Shown in pieces: positions 35,161 to 46,428 of a stretch of 64,000 nucleotides of DNA. The stretch comes from Acanthosepion esculentum (Eukaryota > Mollusca > Cephalopoda > Sepiida > Sepiidae): assembly GCA_964036315.1 (NCBI GenBank), contig OZ038478.1, positions 148,874,683 through 148,938,682 of the forward strand, read 5' to 3'. A program made the translations under genes and the position numbers. How positions within the stretch are numbered: the stretch's first letter is position 1; every line of letters begins with the position of its first letter. The notes beneath the pieces are model-generated. The model saw only the letters and a list, made by a program, of their open reading frames with translations. It was not told where the DNA came from and did not search any database.

Positions 35161-35361
35161 TCACACTATACTGTAGAGCCGAGAGAGACAATGTGAACAA
35201 GTCCAAACAACCAGAGACGCTGAAGCATTTCTAGTCAATCCCAAGCAAGATAAATGAAAAGACCGTTGACAATTGGAGCAAATTCTTATCCTTTTACGCT
35301 TATTAATGTTGCCACACGAAAAGCAACGATCACATTTCAGGAAAGAAGAAGCAAGAGACAT
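35161..35361 (-). pseudogene. PHD-finger N-terminus of the nested retrotransposon
   Basis: A 66-codon frame starting MSLASSFLKCDRC. CFSCGN, ICSNCQRSFHLSCLGL and WTCSHCL give the C4-H-C3 spacing of a PHD zinc finger, a domain that usually reads histone tails. In retrotransposons it may guide the protein to chromatin; that is inference. The frame stops at 35,161, and the RT that should follow is in other frames. Confidence 0.7.
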
Positions 35362-35689
35362 TTTCCCTCCCTCCTTATTCCCAAAATTAATGTAAAACGT
35401 TTTTCTGTTAATTCTTGTAATCTCTGTTTTGACATTAATTTCATTTTTTCCTTTGAAATCAAATCTTCGAAAAGAAAAATCCTGTCTTGATTTACAAATC
35501 CCTTTATAATAATGTTTAAAGTTTTCAGCTATTGATTCAATAATGATTATTCCATTTACTATTCAAATCCGTATTTACCTTATTTAATGCTTAATCCGAC
35601 ATTTTTACATTCTTAAAAATCCGTTGAAACTAGCAGAGCTTTGAAAATCAAGTTTTCTCTCTTCGAATTCCAAGCGTTATAATTTTTTT

Positions 35690-35860
35690 AATTCTTTAAA
35701 GAAAAGTGTGCGATAGGATGAGTTCTCATGCCCTTTCGTGAGGAAATTTTTAATAACACCTATTTTATATCTAAGAGGGTATTCACTAGAGAAATTAAGA
35801 TGGCAAGTGTCTTTACTAGTTGTTTTTTTTATGAAAGAAGGATTGCTGCCTAAATACACA
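35690..35860 (-). pseudogene. Penelope-like RT C-terminal piece and inverted terminus
   Basis: Minus-strand codons NFSSEYPLRYKIGVIKNFLTKG and SSYRTLFFKELKK align with the region before QTLVNN in copy D. They are fused upstream to a reversed copy of the PLE terminus, so the 5' end of this element is an inverted terminal repeat instead of the expected RT core. Confidence 0.8.
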
Positions 35861-35915
35861 CACACACGCACACGCACACAGACACACGCACACACACACA
35901 CGCACACACACACAT
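35861..35915. repeat. (CA)n microsatellite with CG interruptions
   Basis: CACACGCACA units adjoining the PLE end. Confidence 0.93.
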
Positions 35916-36345
35916 ATTCCTAAATATCAGGTATTTATAAATATAGGGAACTATTTTTTAATACATTTTTACATGTGTCATTCAACTTGCTGAATATGAT
36001 TGGCAACATAATCCTACTTTCAAAAATATATACATATTTACCAAATATTTTCCTGAGAAATCGAAAACGACTGCTCTAAAGATAATTGAAAAAGCTGTTT
36101 AACTGAAACCTGTGCATAATAAAATATTCGAACCAATTTAATTCCGTAAATTCAACGATCGTCAAAATCAAATATAGCTACTGAACACTTTACGAGATTA
36201 AACGAACACCCTCATACATAAGAACGCTAAACCTATACCGCAAACTAATTCCAAACTTGTACTCTGCAAAACACATGCGATTTAAGTTTTTAAAAACGCT
36301 ATAACAAGTAATTAGATTTAATAGTTTGATTTGAAATTTCAATGT
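35916..36345. other. Unassigned stretch
   Basis: Several short pieces look as if they were once coding on the plus strand, but I cannot place them in a family. Confidence 0.35.
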
Positions 36346-36349
36346 GACC

Positions 36350-37187
36350 GTTATATGTTATAATTTGTTTTTAAGCGTTTCAGAGAATTGGAGCGAGAGA
36401 AAATAGGAGTGATAGAGGAAAGGATGAAGAGAAGGATGGGGGATAGTTCAGGGCATCTGGAGACGTCGATTGACATTACATTTGAATAGTTGGAGATTAT
36501 AGCTATCAGGGAAACAGGGAAAGGGGAGGGAGATTCACAGGCGAGAGGTGCGAGACATAAAGCTATTGGCATAGAACAGACGGTTATTTTTAACAATTTC
36601 GACAGTGAAAGGGTGTGAGCGAGATGCCAGCCTAGTAGAACGCTTAAATTCATGAAGTCTGGGAACCAGCGAAAGCAGCTCAACGCGAGCAGTTACGGTG
36701 AAAGTATTTGTAAAAAAGACAGAGGGAGGCGACGGCAGGTCTGTGAGAGAGCGACTGCAGACGAGATGCCAGATCAGGGCCACTTACATTGCATATCCGT
36801 CTCTGGATCATATCAAGAACCTTGAGACATACAGAAGGGGCTCCAAACCATATAAGGCAGCAATACTCCATGCAAGGGCGGATGGATGATTTGTAGATTT
36901 TAAGGATCGACTCCGGAGCAAAAAAATTCCTGGCGCAGCTGAGGGAGCCAACTTTCCTTGTGGTGGACGAAACAATTGACTCAATGTATTTGTTCCATCT
37001 CAGGTCAGCAGTCAGAGATAATGACGAATACCGATGAGATGGTTATGTGCAGCTCGCTCAATTGAGCCTCAGTTCGAAGGGGGAAATCGGGTGTGGGTAC
37101 ACCGGAAAAGTCGAGCGTTGAATTGAATGAGAATTTCCGAGCAAAGCATTCAGCCTTTTCGGCAGAAGATTTCAGTGGGACATTCAT
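36350..37187 (-). pseudogene. CR1/Jockey-type non-LTR pol, internally deleted
   Basis: Minus strand begins with KSSAEKAECFARKFSFNSTL and GVPTPDFPLRTEAQLSELHI (37,187-37,020), the same region that starts the 5,985 copy. It then jumps over the RT catalytic core to ARNFFAPESILKIYKSSIRP (about 36,920), MEYCCLIWFGAPS, RRICNVSGPDLASRLQSLSHR, SLCLFYKYFHRNCS, RLASRSHPFTVEIVKNNRLF and SFMSRTSRLW. Reading frame is lost at the final part. A deletion of roughly the whole palm region is inferred from that jump. Confidence 0.85.
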
Positions 37188-37194
37188 ATATATC

Positions 37195-37790
37195 TAAAAT
37201 ATACAAATATATATATATACATACATACATAGATACACACACATACATATATATAAATATATATAAATATTTCCAAGAGGATAGGATCCAGGTAGAACTC
37301 AATGTCCAGGACAGAGTAAGAATATAATAAAAAGGCTTAAACACTAATATTCCATGGTTATAATTTATTACATTCGAATCGTAATTACGATCCAATTCAT
37401 CAAACCTAAAAATTAAAAAAGAAATCAGAAAAAACAACTCAGGGAATAAAAAATAAAATTTAGTGAGAGTTTATGTATGAGAGTGGGGGACGAATGTAAG
37501 AAGAAAATGAAAGCTATAGAGAGGGGTAATAGACGAGAGAAGAACAGGAAGGCCTAAAAGTGAAGGTGGGGATTAAAATGTAATAGGTAGAGGTTTTAAA
37601 GAGAGGAGTTAAATGACGGTTTAAATGAGTGAGATACAGAAAAATATGAATTATTTTCCGAAACATTATTCCTTACTGAATCGCTGACCTAAATTAAATT
37701 AAAAACCGACACCGGAAATGGGTTAATACATTTGTGGTGACACTACGCACAATAAAAGACAATATAATCTAAACTTAAAAATCAGAAGAT
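37195..37790. other. Gene-less stretch
   Basis: Short TA/CA-rich patches at 37,195-37,270; otherwise nothing recognised. Confidence 0.5.
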
Positions 37791-37791
37791 G

Positions 37792-37840
37792 AGAGAGAGA
37801 GAGAGAGTGTGTGTGAGAGAGAGAGAGAGAGAGAGAGGAA
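37792..37840. repeat. (GA)n microsatellite with a GT block
   Basis: GA runs flank GTGTGTGT. Confidence 0.93.
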
Positions 37841-38118
37841 AAGAAAAAAAAGGAAAGAAAAATGAGGGAAAATGGGGGGAAACTAAAGCTGAAGGGCATT
37901 TATAAAAGTACCCCTGTGCAATCAAGGAAATTTGACAAAAGTAATATCACCTCCCGGTTACAAATTTAAAATAAACATGTAAAAATAACGAATATTCAAT
38001 CTAGTAAACACCTAATATTTCTATGCGCAAAAACGCATACGTATATATACACATACACAACAAAATATTTATATTTACACGTACATACATACATACATAT
38101 ATGCGTGTACACACACAA

Positions 38119-38125
<7 letters not shown>
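37841..38125. other. Gene-less stretch
   Basis: A/G-rich then ACATAC-rich; nothing recognised. Confidence 0.4.

Positions 38126-38186
<61 letters not shown>
38126..38186. repeat. (TA)n microsatellite
   Basis: Pure TA tract following CATACATA units. Confidence 0.95.
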
Positions 38187-38188
<2 letters not shown>

Positions 38189-40613
38189 ATGCACATCCAC
38201 TCATGCGTATATATACATCTACATCCCTATACATAGCTATATGTTTTTAATGTTTCGTCATTAATCGTCTGTATTAACAAATCGATAACTTTTTAATAAT
38301 GTTAATATGTCACATATTCTACATACCCGTCCTATGGTGTCATATGTGAACCATTTTTATATTATTCAAGAAAAATTGTAATTAATTTTGATAGGCTTAT
38401 GCAATTCGATAATGAAAATAAAAAAAATACACGCTGTAAATGAATGATTTTATGACCGTGACTTTTTGAAGTTAATGCCATAATTTACAGGCTGGGAAAA
38501 AGATATATTCGTTTATCTTAAACACATATCGTTTAACTTATTTTTCACGTTATCTTTATCAATATGAAAAAAGATCTGATAGGCGTGTAGTAAAGAATAA
38601 AAGGAATATAAATTAAATTTTAATCATTTACTGCGCTGTTCAAGAAATGAAAGACTTGTCTGAAAAGTTAGTAACAAATAGGTTATCGAAATGTGAATAC
38701 TAAAATGTTTACGAAAGTGTATTTTTACTACAGTGATCTCAACGATTGGAACTAAAGGAAAACGTAGAGGAGTAAACTACATACATATATATAACAATAT
38801 TTTATCCATCCCATCACTCAAGTTTCTCTCTGAAAACATTTTCCTTGTCCCTCCCTACTCAATTCTAATACCTTACATCCTGGTTTATATTTATCTCTGT
38901 TCGTCTGACATCTTCATTGAAAACACTAACATTTCTGTTACATAGAAATCTCATTTAAACTCAAGTAATTCCTCCAAGTAATGATTTTTCTATTTTGATT
39001 TTCTCTTTGTTTTCTTTTTTATTATACTTGAATTTTTGTCTGATATTTGTTGATTCTGTTTCTTCAGCATAGATGTCGCTGTCCGTCTTTACTAGCGCAT
39101 GCGCGTTACATTTTGTTTTTTTTTGGGGGGGGGGCGAAAGATCACGAGCTTTGTTTTATTGCTGAGATCGAATGGACATTGAATGAATACAAGTATTTTT
39201 GTACGAGAGAGCAAATAAGAAAATCAGACAGAGCTAGCAGAAGAAATAAAGAAGATAGGGAAAACGAAATTGCATAGGGGATAGGAAATGGGTAAACACG
39301 GAAAAAGTAGGCGATACTGTGATTCAAGAAGTCGTAAATGAAAGTTTAAATTCAGAAATCTACATTGTATGCATAATCATACAAAATGAATGAATAGTCA
39401 CAAGAATGAGTGAGAAATTAGGAAAATATGTGAAAATGTGTAAAAATAAAGAATTAAATATGTAATTACTTAGAAGTCTGTAGAAAAATGTTGATACATT
39501 CTAGGGCTTTCTAAAGTAAGTCTCATGTTTGGAAATTTCGCGATATAGTAAATTTCAGCCCTCATCATATTTTGATGGATGGATTACTTTAGGCTCAAAA
39601 ATGCAAACGTACTTATCCGTATATATAATTTCAAACACATCTTTTACCCTAAAAAAAGCAATATGTACTCTTAGTTATATTAATTTAATTAATCTCATAT
39701 TTCAGTTATATAAGCATTTGTTCTTCTGTCGGGAAAGAAAATGTTTACATTTTGATGTGAAATATAAAGGTTGATAAAAATGTGAAAATCTCAATTGAAT
39801 TAAAAAAGTTTATTTCACTAAATTAAATTTTGAACAACATGTTTTTCCATTAATCTATTGAGTAGTATGACTGTGAATCTTAGCGTAAATTAAAACCATG
39901 TGGGTGGCCATATGTTTAGTGTTATGCGATGGGAAAAATTATCTAGCATTACGGAGAGTTATTTGATACAGAGATTAATTTGTGAGGCCGGCCTTTTCTC
40001 ACATTCCTGGAAAATACACTACAAAAGTGTAACATTCTGAATATTTTATTCATTACCGTATTTTGTGTAGCGATATTAATGTGTCAACTGATATCTTGTT
40101 AAATGGAAAACAGCTGACTAGTCACAAAAATATTGTTTCCCGATGGATATCAGCTAATTGAATTGAAATTCACAAGTATGTGACAAGCGGTTTGAGCAAG
40201 GAGAGTCGCTGAATGAAGATAAATTACATTTTTAGACAAAGATGACAAGACAAAAACAACGTTCCTTTTAAGACAGTGGTTACTACCCAATACGAAAGGC
40301 GAGATGTCCGCTAGATCATTCGCCTCCAACATCTACATTTTATCTCTCTCTTGCTCGTCTATAGCAGTAAGTTAAAACATGAGAATGAAATCTACAAATT
40401 CTAATTGTTTTAATTTGTGGGTAATGATCTGGCCAAAGGGTTTCTGTTGTGGATTCCGGGAATGGAATCCTGCACAAATAAATAAACAACGCCAGTAATT
40501 GAGATAGAAATATGTGTATTAAACGTAAGAATACAGACTTGAAGAGAAGATTAGTAGTCCAGGAATGCGTGTTAGCAGAAAGTATATGTACAAGTCTGTA
40601 AGTGAAGCCGTAA

Positions 40614-40616
<3 letters not shown>
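38187..40616. other. Gene-less AT-rich stretch
   Basis: 2.4 kb without recognised features. 39,118-39,134 is a T run followed by a G run. TAGCGCATGCGCG at about 39,091 is an isolated CpG-rich palindromic patch. Confidence 0.5.

Positions 40617-40655
<39 letters not shown>
40617..40655. repeat. (CT)n microsatellite
   Basis: CT run in a segment (40,340-40,900) that is less AT-rich and open on the minus strand through the repeat; Arg/Glu open frames are artefacts. Confidence 0.92.
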
Positions 40656-40657
<2 letters not shown>

Positions 40658-40960
40658 ACTCTCGTATAACTCTCTGTGAACACCCTGTGTACTGTCTCCG
40701 TATCTCTCACCCTGACTCAACGTATCTCAACCTGCAGGTATTCTCTCTGTCAGTATAAGTATACTTTGGACAAGTCCATCTTGTGTAAAAGTGGTCGGCC
40801 CCACAACAGTTTTGTAAACGTTTAACTGGAATAAGCAGCAGCTTGAGAACTACTCTGGTGTCGAACCTGCCCTTCAACTGTGTGAGAAACATGCAAGTTT
40901 GTTTCTATTTCTAAAAAAATCCCGCATAAGCATGTACGTTTCCCCGTCTGGGTTTTTGTA

Positions 40961-41253
40961 TAGGCGTATTCTTGAATACTATATACACAGAAAACGATGG
41001 GAACGAATCTCCTCACCAACTTTATATTATATATACTCAAAGATTTATATTCCAACATAGATATACCGACGTTTGACACATTAAAACACGAGATATGATA
41101 TTTTATATAGGCGTATACTTGAATACTATATACACAGAAACATTCAACGATGGGAACGAATCTCCTCACCAAATTTATATTATATATACTCAAAGATTTA
41201 TATTCCAACATAGATATACCGACGTTTGAGACATTAAAACACGAGATATGATT
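40961..41253. repeat. Tandem duplication, two units of about 147 bp
   Basis: Unit 1 at 40,961-41,107 and unit 2 at 41,108-41,253 are nearly identical; unit 2 has a 6-bp insertion (CATTCA). Both carry CGATGGGAACGAATCTCCTC and ATAGATATACCGACGTTTGA. A 129-codon minus-strand frame spans both and owes its length to the repeat. Confidence 0.92.
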
Positions 41254-42199
41254 TATTAACGTGTATACATATTTCGGTTTTATGGAATTATTATCCCTAC
41301 CTTATTCGAACGCTAATCTACTTCCTTGTCTCCCCTCAACTATACACATTGATTTCGTTAATGCTGCCTTTTGGTTCGCTCGACTGATTTATAGAGGCTT
41401 TCATGTAGTACATGATCAGATGTCGGTTGTTTTCGTTTTTCAAGAAAACAGCACTTAGTTATCTTAAAACACAATCAACATTTCCTCCGTTTCCCCCCCG
41501 CGAAAAAAAATTGATTGTGTAGGTAGATTTTCGTCGATGAAAATATTAATGTTGTAATGATCTTCAGATCAAGAATGTTTGTAAGAATAGCATTTACTTT
41601 TTACATGACTTTTGTCATTGAGATCTGAAATAACGTAAAAATATTTTCTGTTATTTTATAGCATAAAGTTAGAATATCTTCATATCTTAACTCTAGTACT
41701 TGACAAGCATTCCTCTTGAAAAAGTTTTATACCAGTGCCGGACATTGTGATAGAGTAATGATAATTCCAGAGATTTATATAACATAGGCATTTTTTAGGA
41801 TTGTGTTTAGAATCGGGATAGACTTTGAAAACTAAAAGTATTCTCAGGTCCAACTGATGACAAAGAAAGCATCTCTACAAAAGTTTGGTGTAATTTTTGT
41901 CGCGTTCTCTGTAGAACATTTAATTTAAACCAGTTCACGCCTAAAATATAATTTGATTGCCTACGCTTGTTCAAGAAAATACTTGATTTCCCGAGCCTCA
42001 TATTACGAATCGAACAAATATTGTATTTTGATGAAGGATTAAATCATTTTCATATTCGTAGTTTTAGTACAGCGTTTGGAGGTGGCTATTTGTTGAATGT
42101 TTCGGCTTTATTTTTTGACAAATGCATTTTATTGTCAATAGAGTTACTTGTTTCAAAGTAGTATGGAGCTATTAGATACATTTATATCTTTTTAAACAT
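41254..42199. other. Gene-less stretch
   Basis: Open frames of about 65 codons only, none with a domain. Confidence 0.45.
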
Positions 42200-42239
42200 T
42201 ATTCTTTTTTAATTTGAAATATTATTTCAAATATTTATC

Positions 42240-42740
42240 TTATCTTGTCCTATGTCGCCCCAGGACGTTGGCGATGATGTCTATAGATAATTTCATCTTT
42301 GTAGCTCTTAACAAATTTTGTTGTTTTTGTTATCTCTCCTAAAACCTGATCTTTCATCTATTAAAACAAGATCACTATGAAGGTCATAGGTTGTTTTCTT
42401 CTTTATCTCTTGACATCAACATATCCTGTGAATATCAAATTTTTGTGAACAAAGTTTCCTCATTGTGCGCCCCAGAAATTTTAACTGTCTCTTCTTGATG
42501 TAAGTTCAAAATCCCATTTGGTTTCTATTTTTTATAAATCATCGTCGTTTCTCTCATGTTCATTTCGTATTATTCTCACCATCCTTCTGTAGAAGTAGAT
42601 GTATTTTGATTCAAAGCACATCATCTGTGAGGAGGTTGTCCAGCATTCACTGCCATATTGGAGGACGTAACACTACATTACTCTTTTCTTTGTTTCAAAC
42701 GAATTTTTCCTGTTTCTCAAATATTTGCTTAGCTTTTGAA
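42240..42740 (-). pseudogene. RTE-like LINE pol C-terminal fragment
   Basis: Minus-strand codons YVLQYGSECWTTSSQMM, FYRRMVRIIRNEHERN and, after shifts, ETVKISGAHNEE match the conserved region after the RT in RTE-type elements (YGSETW, RRMLRI and LxFxGHIxR in the family as I know it). Many stops; a short decayed scrap. Confidence 0.7.
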
Positions 42741-44309
42741 AAGCCTACAAGGATCCCCAGCTAAGAAATGTCTACGATCTCAAATGGTACAGATATTGGG
42801 GGCGATTGTAAATGTCCAACAAAACTACTGTTTTTACTCATTTTCGATAGATCACCGGCAGTCTAAATATGAAATGAAAGAAGTAAAGGCATGTACTTAT
42901 GAGAACAGGAATTGATGTATTCTTTTCTGCTGTAATGATAGTGATTTGTTTAACAAGATAGCCTTCAATCATTGAATGATGACATATTCATCCTTTCCCT
43001 GACATAATCCCCCCCAACTCTAGTTATGTGTTTTGACACAAATGACAATGTTGATGGAAGGAAATTTCAAAAGCCATTATCTAAAGTAACATCATACGTT
43101 TAGCTAGAAAGAAAAACAAAAAAAATATTGCATGGTTGTATGCAAAAGAGATAAGTAAAGAAGGTGCTTGTTATTGGGGAATTCAAAATCAAGTAGACAC
43201 AAAAACTGTTTTATTCGGCTGATGTATTAACAGGAAAATGAACTACGCAAATGCAAAGTCAATGAACATAGCAAAAAATGTATTTGATAAATTAACAAAA
43301 TGATTTGTTTTTACGGCTTGTCAACCATTTGCAAGCTATTTAAATTCAGATAATATTTTAATTTATGAAACATTTTAGTGACAATAATGATTTACTGATA
43401 ATGTTGGTTGTAATTAAACTATAGCTGGGGTGAGTAAAGGCTGATTCATACTTTTTTAATGGTATATGCGTGTAAGTGAACATAAAAGATTCGATTAAAT
43501 TAGGAACTTATCTCTCATGTTAATAAAAAAACGGGTCGTTAGCGATTAGACCACCCTCACATCCAACTTTATATTACTTGTTCATTCACAAATGTTCACT
43601 CTTTAGGCACTGCACATGGTGGACGTGGCTTAAATTCGGTAATCGTACAAGAATCATTGTTTTAAACTGATATGACCGTAAGCAATACAGTATTAAAAGA
43701 GAATACTGTACTTAACATTTTTTGTTTTTAATTTCTAATAACATATCCAAAAGGAATATCACATGCAACTAAGAGTAAATAATGGCATAAGTTGTTAACA
43801 TTCCACACCACATCAAATAAAAGTTTAGGAAAGACACACCCATCAATACTGGAAATTGCAATAAAAAGCTACTGGAATTTTGAATCCTGATTTTCTAAAA
43901 TAAAGTATTTTAATAGTAAAATTTTATACATTTCAAATGAAAGCAGTAATGGCTGTTCAGTCAATGAATGTCAAATGTTTCTTGGTAGCAAAATGGTTAA
44001 TACTAATATAACCCATCAATGAAATCTTCCCACAAATATAAATTTACTTGAGGGAGATGTCGCTACAAAGGAAAGTTAAAAATAACACAGATAGTATATA
44101 AAAAATGTGAAAGTTTTATGTAAAATAGGAACTACGAGGAAACTGATATTAACGATCAGAATTACTTAACAGAAATGCCTGAGACATAGAATGAGGCCAA
44201 CATTATAAGGATATAAGGAAGAAAAGCTGAGTTGGTGATATTTCGAGAAAATGATTTCATGTGTTTTTGAAGGACGAACATTTGAGATGCTGGCTGAAAC
44301 TATGTCTAG
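42741..44309. other. Gene-less AT-rich stretch
   Basis: Nothing recognised. Confidence 0.5.
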
Positions 44310-44434
44310 CGAAGCATATTAGTCTCTATTTCTGATATGGGGTATTATGTACATTATTTACATTATTCGGACTCATATTTGTCGCCATAAGATGAGGACA
44401 ATAGTCCGAATAGTGTAAATAACGAAGCATATTA
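44310..44434. repeat. Short palindromic insertion flanked by 12-bp direct repeats
   Basis: CGAAGCATATTA occurs at 44,310-44,321 and 44,423-44,434. Between them is a 101-bp segment with 20-bp inverted arms TTATTTACATTATTCGGACT / AGTCCGAATAGTGTAAATAA. This looks like a small mobile insertion with a target duplication. Confidence 0.6.
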
Positions 44435-45788
44435 TATGTTCAGTTTTTCTCCTATACATAAACTGTTATTACTGATACATACGCACAATCATTCGAAGTA
44501 AGTCATTGGCAAGGAAAAACTGTGTAACTATTTGCACATTATTATAAAATTGAAAATATAGGGTAGAGTGATGAAAGTAATATACACGATCAAAATTGAA
44601 TGAGAGAGATATGAAAGTTATTGAGAGCCGTGGGGGAGATGCGACCATATGAATTGACGATTCATATTAATCCTGAGTTTGGTTGTAATGACTTTATTAG
44701 TGGATATATTTATTAAAATTTGTGTGTTCTCTGTCTTTTTTGTTTGGATTGGAATAAAAGCTGATATGTTTACACATCTAAATTTTCGAGGTAAATGCCT
44801 CACTTAGAGAGGAAATAAGGTAAATACAGGGAAGCAACTGGTTACGGATAATAGAAACATAGCGTCTCAGTTACAATTGTCATTGGAAGTTTGATTGGTG
44901 TACACAATTTCATATTTTTCATATTTAGGGAATATTGATTTTTAGAAGAAAACATTTCACTTGATAAGTAAATATATGTATTCATGAACTCATCAATGTT
45001 AGAGTTTTAACAATATTTATTTATCAGTATTTGTCTTCAAAATAACCTTATATATTAAACATTGATGTATTTCCATAATATAAACAGTAAATATTTCCAA
45101 GGAGTCATATATACGACGGTAGACAATTTTCTAGTCTAACAGTGAAAAAAATATTGCGATGAAATATTTGTAAATTTGTATGTGTTGATACTATGTTGGA
45201 TAGTTAAGTTTGGTTTAAGTATTAAGGATTTAGAAAAGACTGTACCAAATTAAATCTCATACATTGACTACATTTTATAAAAATTACATGAAATTATAAA
45301 GGAAAATAAATCATGAAGATACCATATTAAATAACAACGTCTTGCAAATAACTTTTTTAAACCTAAGCCAAATAAAAACCAAAGAAACACATTACAAACG
45401 AATATTGACATTTTACGAAAGATGAGACGTTTGAGGGTGGGTGAACGTTTACCAAGCATTTGCATAAGGGAATATTCCCCTTAGAAAATTTCTCGACATA
45501 ATGAATGAAGCATACAACACAATAAAAAATTGGTTTTAACAATGCCTACATTGCTCATCAACCTAGTGGATGAGGTTGATGACGATGACAATGATGATAT
45601 TATTATTAATATACTGTGAAATATTCTTGTATTTCAGTTATTTTCGTATATACCTATATTTTATTTAACAATCTAACACCTGCGTTAAAAAGAAGCAAGT
45701 TATGCTGACAATTTGCCTCTCTGATGCACTATCATAATTTGGCCAAGTCATCAATATATATATATAGGATTATTCTGATCACGATGAA

Positions 45789-45791
<3 letters not shown>
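44435..45791. other. Gene-less AT-rich stretch
   Basis: Nothing recognised. Confidence 0.5.

Positions 45792-45843
<52 letters not shown>
45792..45843. repeat. (TA)n microsatellite
   Basis: TA tract at the edge of a partial H1 copy. Confidence 0.95.
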
Positions 45844-45848
<5 letters not shown>

Positions 45849-45915
45849 GAAATATAGTCTTAAAGTGTGCTATATTTATGGGATAAAGTGCTCAATATCA
45901 GAGATAGAGCGTGGG

Positions 45916-45917
<2 letters not shown>
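45844..45917 (-). repeat. Hammerhead-family H1 repeat, partial copy 2 (ribozyme absent)
   Basis: Matches 61,607-61,680 (ATGGGATAAAGTGCTCAATATC-type core) but stops before the ribozyme part. Confidence 0.8.
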
Positions 45918-45946
<29 letters not shown>

Positions 45947-45969
45947 GTATGTATGCATGTATGTATGTA
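45918..45969. repeat. (TA)n then (GTAT)n microsatellite
   Basis: TA followed by ATGTATGT units. Confidence 0.9.
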
Positions 45970-46215
45970 ATTCATGAAGAGCAGAATGATCCTCAACAGA
46001 ATGCAGAATCACTGGACGCCCTGCTGGTAAGTCATATTTTGAACTCTTCGGCATGGCGCATTCACTACCAAGAATCGAATCTAGACAGTTTCGATACAAC
46101 GGAAAAGGTGTACGAACTGTACTACGGGTATTGGTGACGACATGACACAAACCAGACTCGATATAGCGCCTCTACTCCCTCAGTTCCACAGCGATACTCA
46201 TCCAAGTTTACAGAT
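45970..46215. repeat. Hammerhead-family H4 repeat, decayed copy
   Basis: Shares CCTCAACAGAATGCAGAA and several later blocks with 62,942-63,345. Confidence 0.6.
46008..46066 (-). ncRNA. Degenerate hammerhead, H4 family
   Basis: Minus strand aligns with the H4 ribozyme at 63.24 kb, but the core has become CCGAAGA (46,051-46,045) and there is no GAAA. GCGTC and CAGTG remain at the end. Inactive. Confidence 0.35.
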
Positions 46216-46340
46216 AACTTCGGGACAGTGCTCCAAGAGCCACGTTTCTTTTCTTCTTTTTCTTTGTATTCTGCTAAGGATTATTTTCGGCCCGATGAAT
46301 TACTATATATTATTAATCTGATCCCCTCAAATTTCTTCAT

Positions 46341-46342
<2 letters not shown>

Positions 46343-46426
<84 letters not shown>
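46343..46426. repeat. (TA)n microsatellite
   Basis: Pure TA tract. Confidence 0.96.

Positions 46427-46428
<2 letters not shown>

Larger units (their letters stand above)
33005..35683 (-). mobile_element. Nested non-LTR retrotransposon with PHD finger, RT and nuclease-like C-terminus
   Basis: A 2.7-kb block inserted into the PLE. It is visibly richer in G+C than its surroundings between about 33,200 and 35,360. Reading on the minus strand gives a 5' UTR of about 300 bp, a PHD finger, a partly deleted RT and a C-terminal domain. No poly-A tail is evident at the 3' end near 33,005. Confidence 0.8.
32111..35860 (-). mobile_element. Penelope-like element, subfamily 2, interrupted by a nested retrotransposon
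   Basis: The segments 32,111-33,004 and 35,693-35,860 are two halves of one PLE. The upstream half ends in FFKELK and the downstream half resumes with NVKQTLINN, exactly as the uninterrupted copy D reads (SELKNIKQTLVNN). A 9-bp sequence TTTTTTAAT occurs on both sides of the inserted DNA (32,996-33,004; 35,684-35,692), consistent with a target-site duplication. The two outer ends are inverted copies of a 30-bp terminus (GTGTATTTAGGCAGCAATCC, then TTCTTTCATG at the left end). A (CA)n tract follows at 35,861. Confidence 0.85.

Noticed and set aside
40519..40720. Arg/Glu-rich open frames over the CT tract
   Set aside because: Reading of a (CT)n/(GA)n repeat.
40822..41211. 129-codon minus-strand open frame
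   Set aside because: It spans a tandem duplication whose unit length preserves the frame; no domain and no start context.
40961..41253. CRISPR-like array
   Set aside because: Only two long direct units without spacers, and the genome is eukaryotic.
41850..41880. CTGATGA followed by GAAA within 12 bases
   Set aside because: No stem II between them and no cleavage triplet with a stem III.
43000..45700. Scattered short open frames of 60-65 codons
   Set aside because: Length and composition are what AT-rich non-coding DNA gives by chance; no domain.
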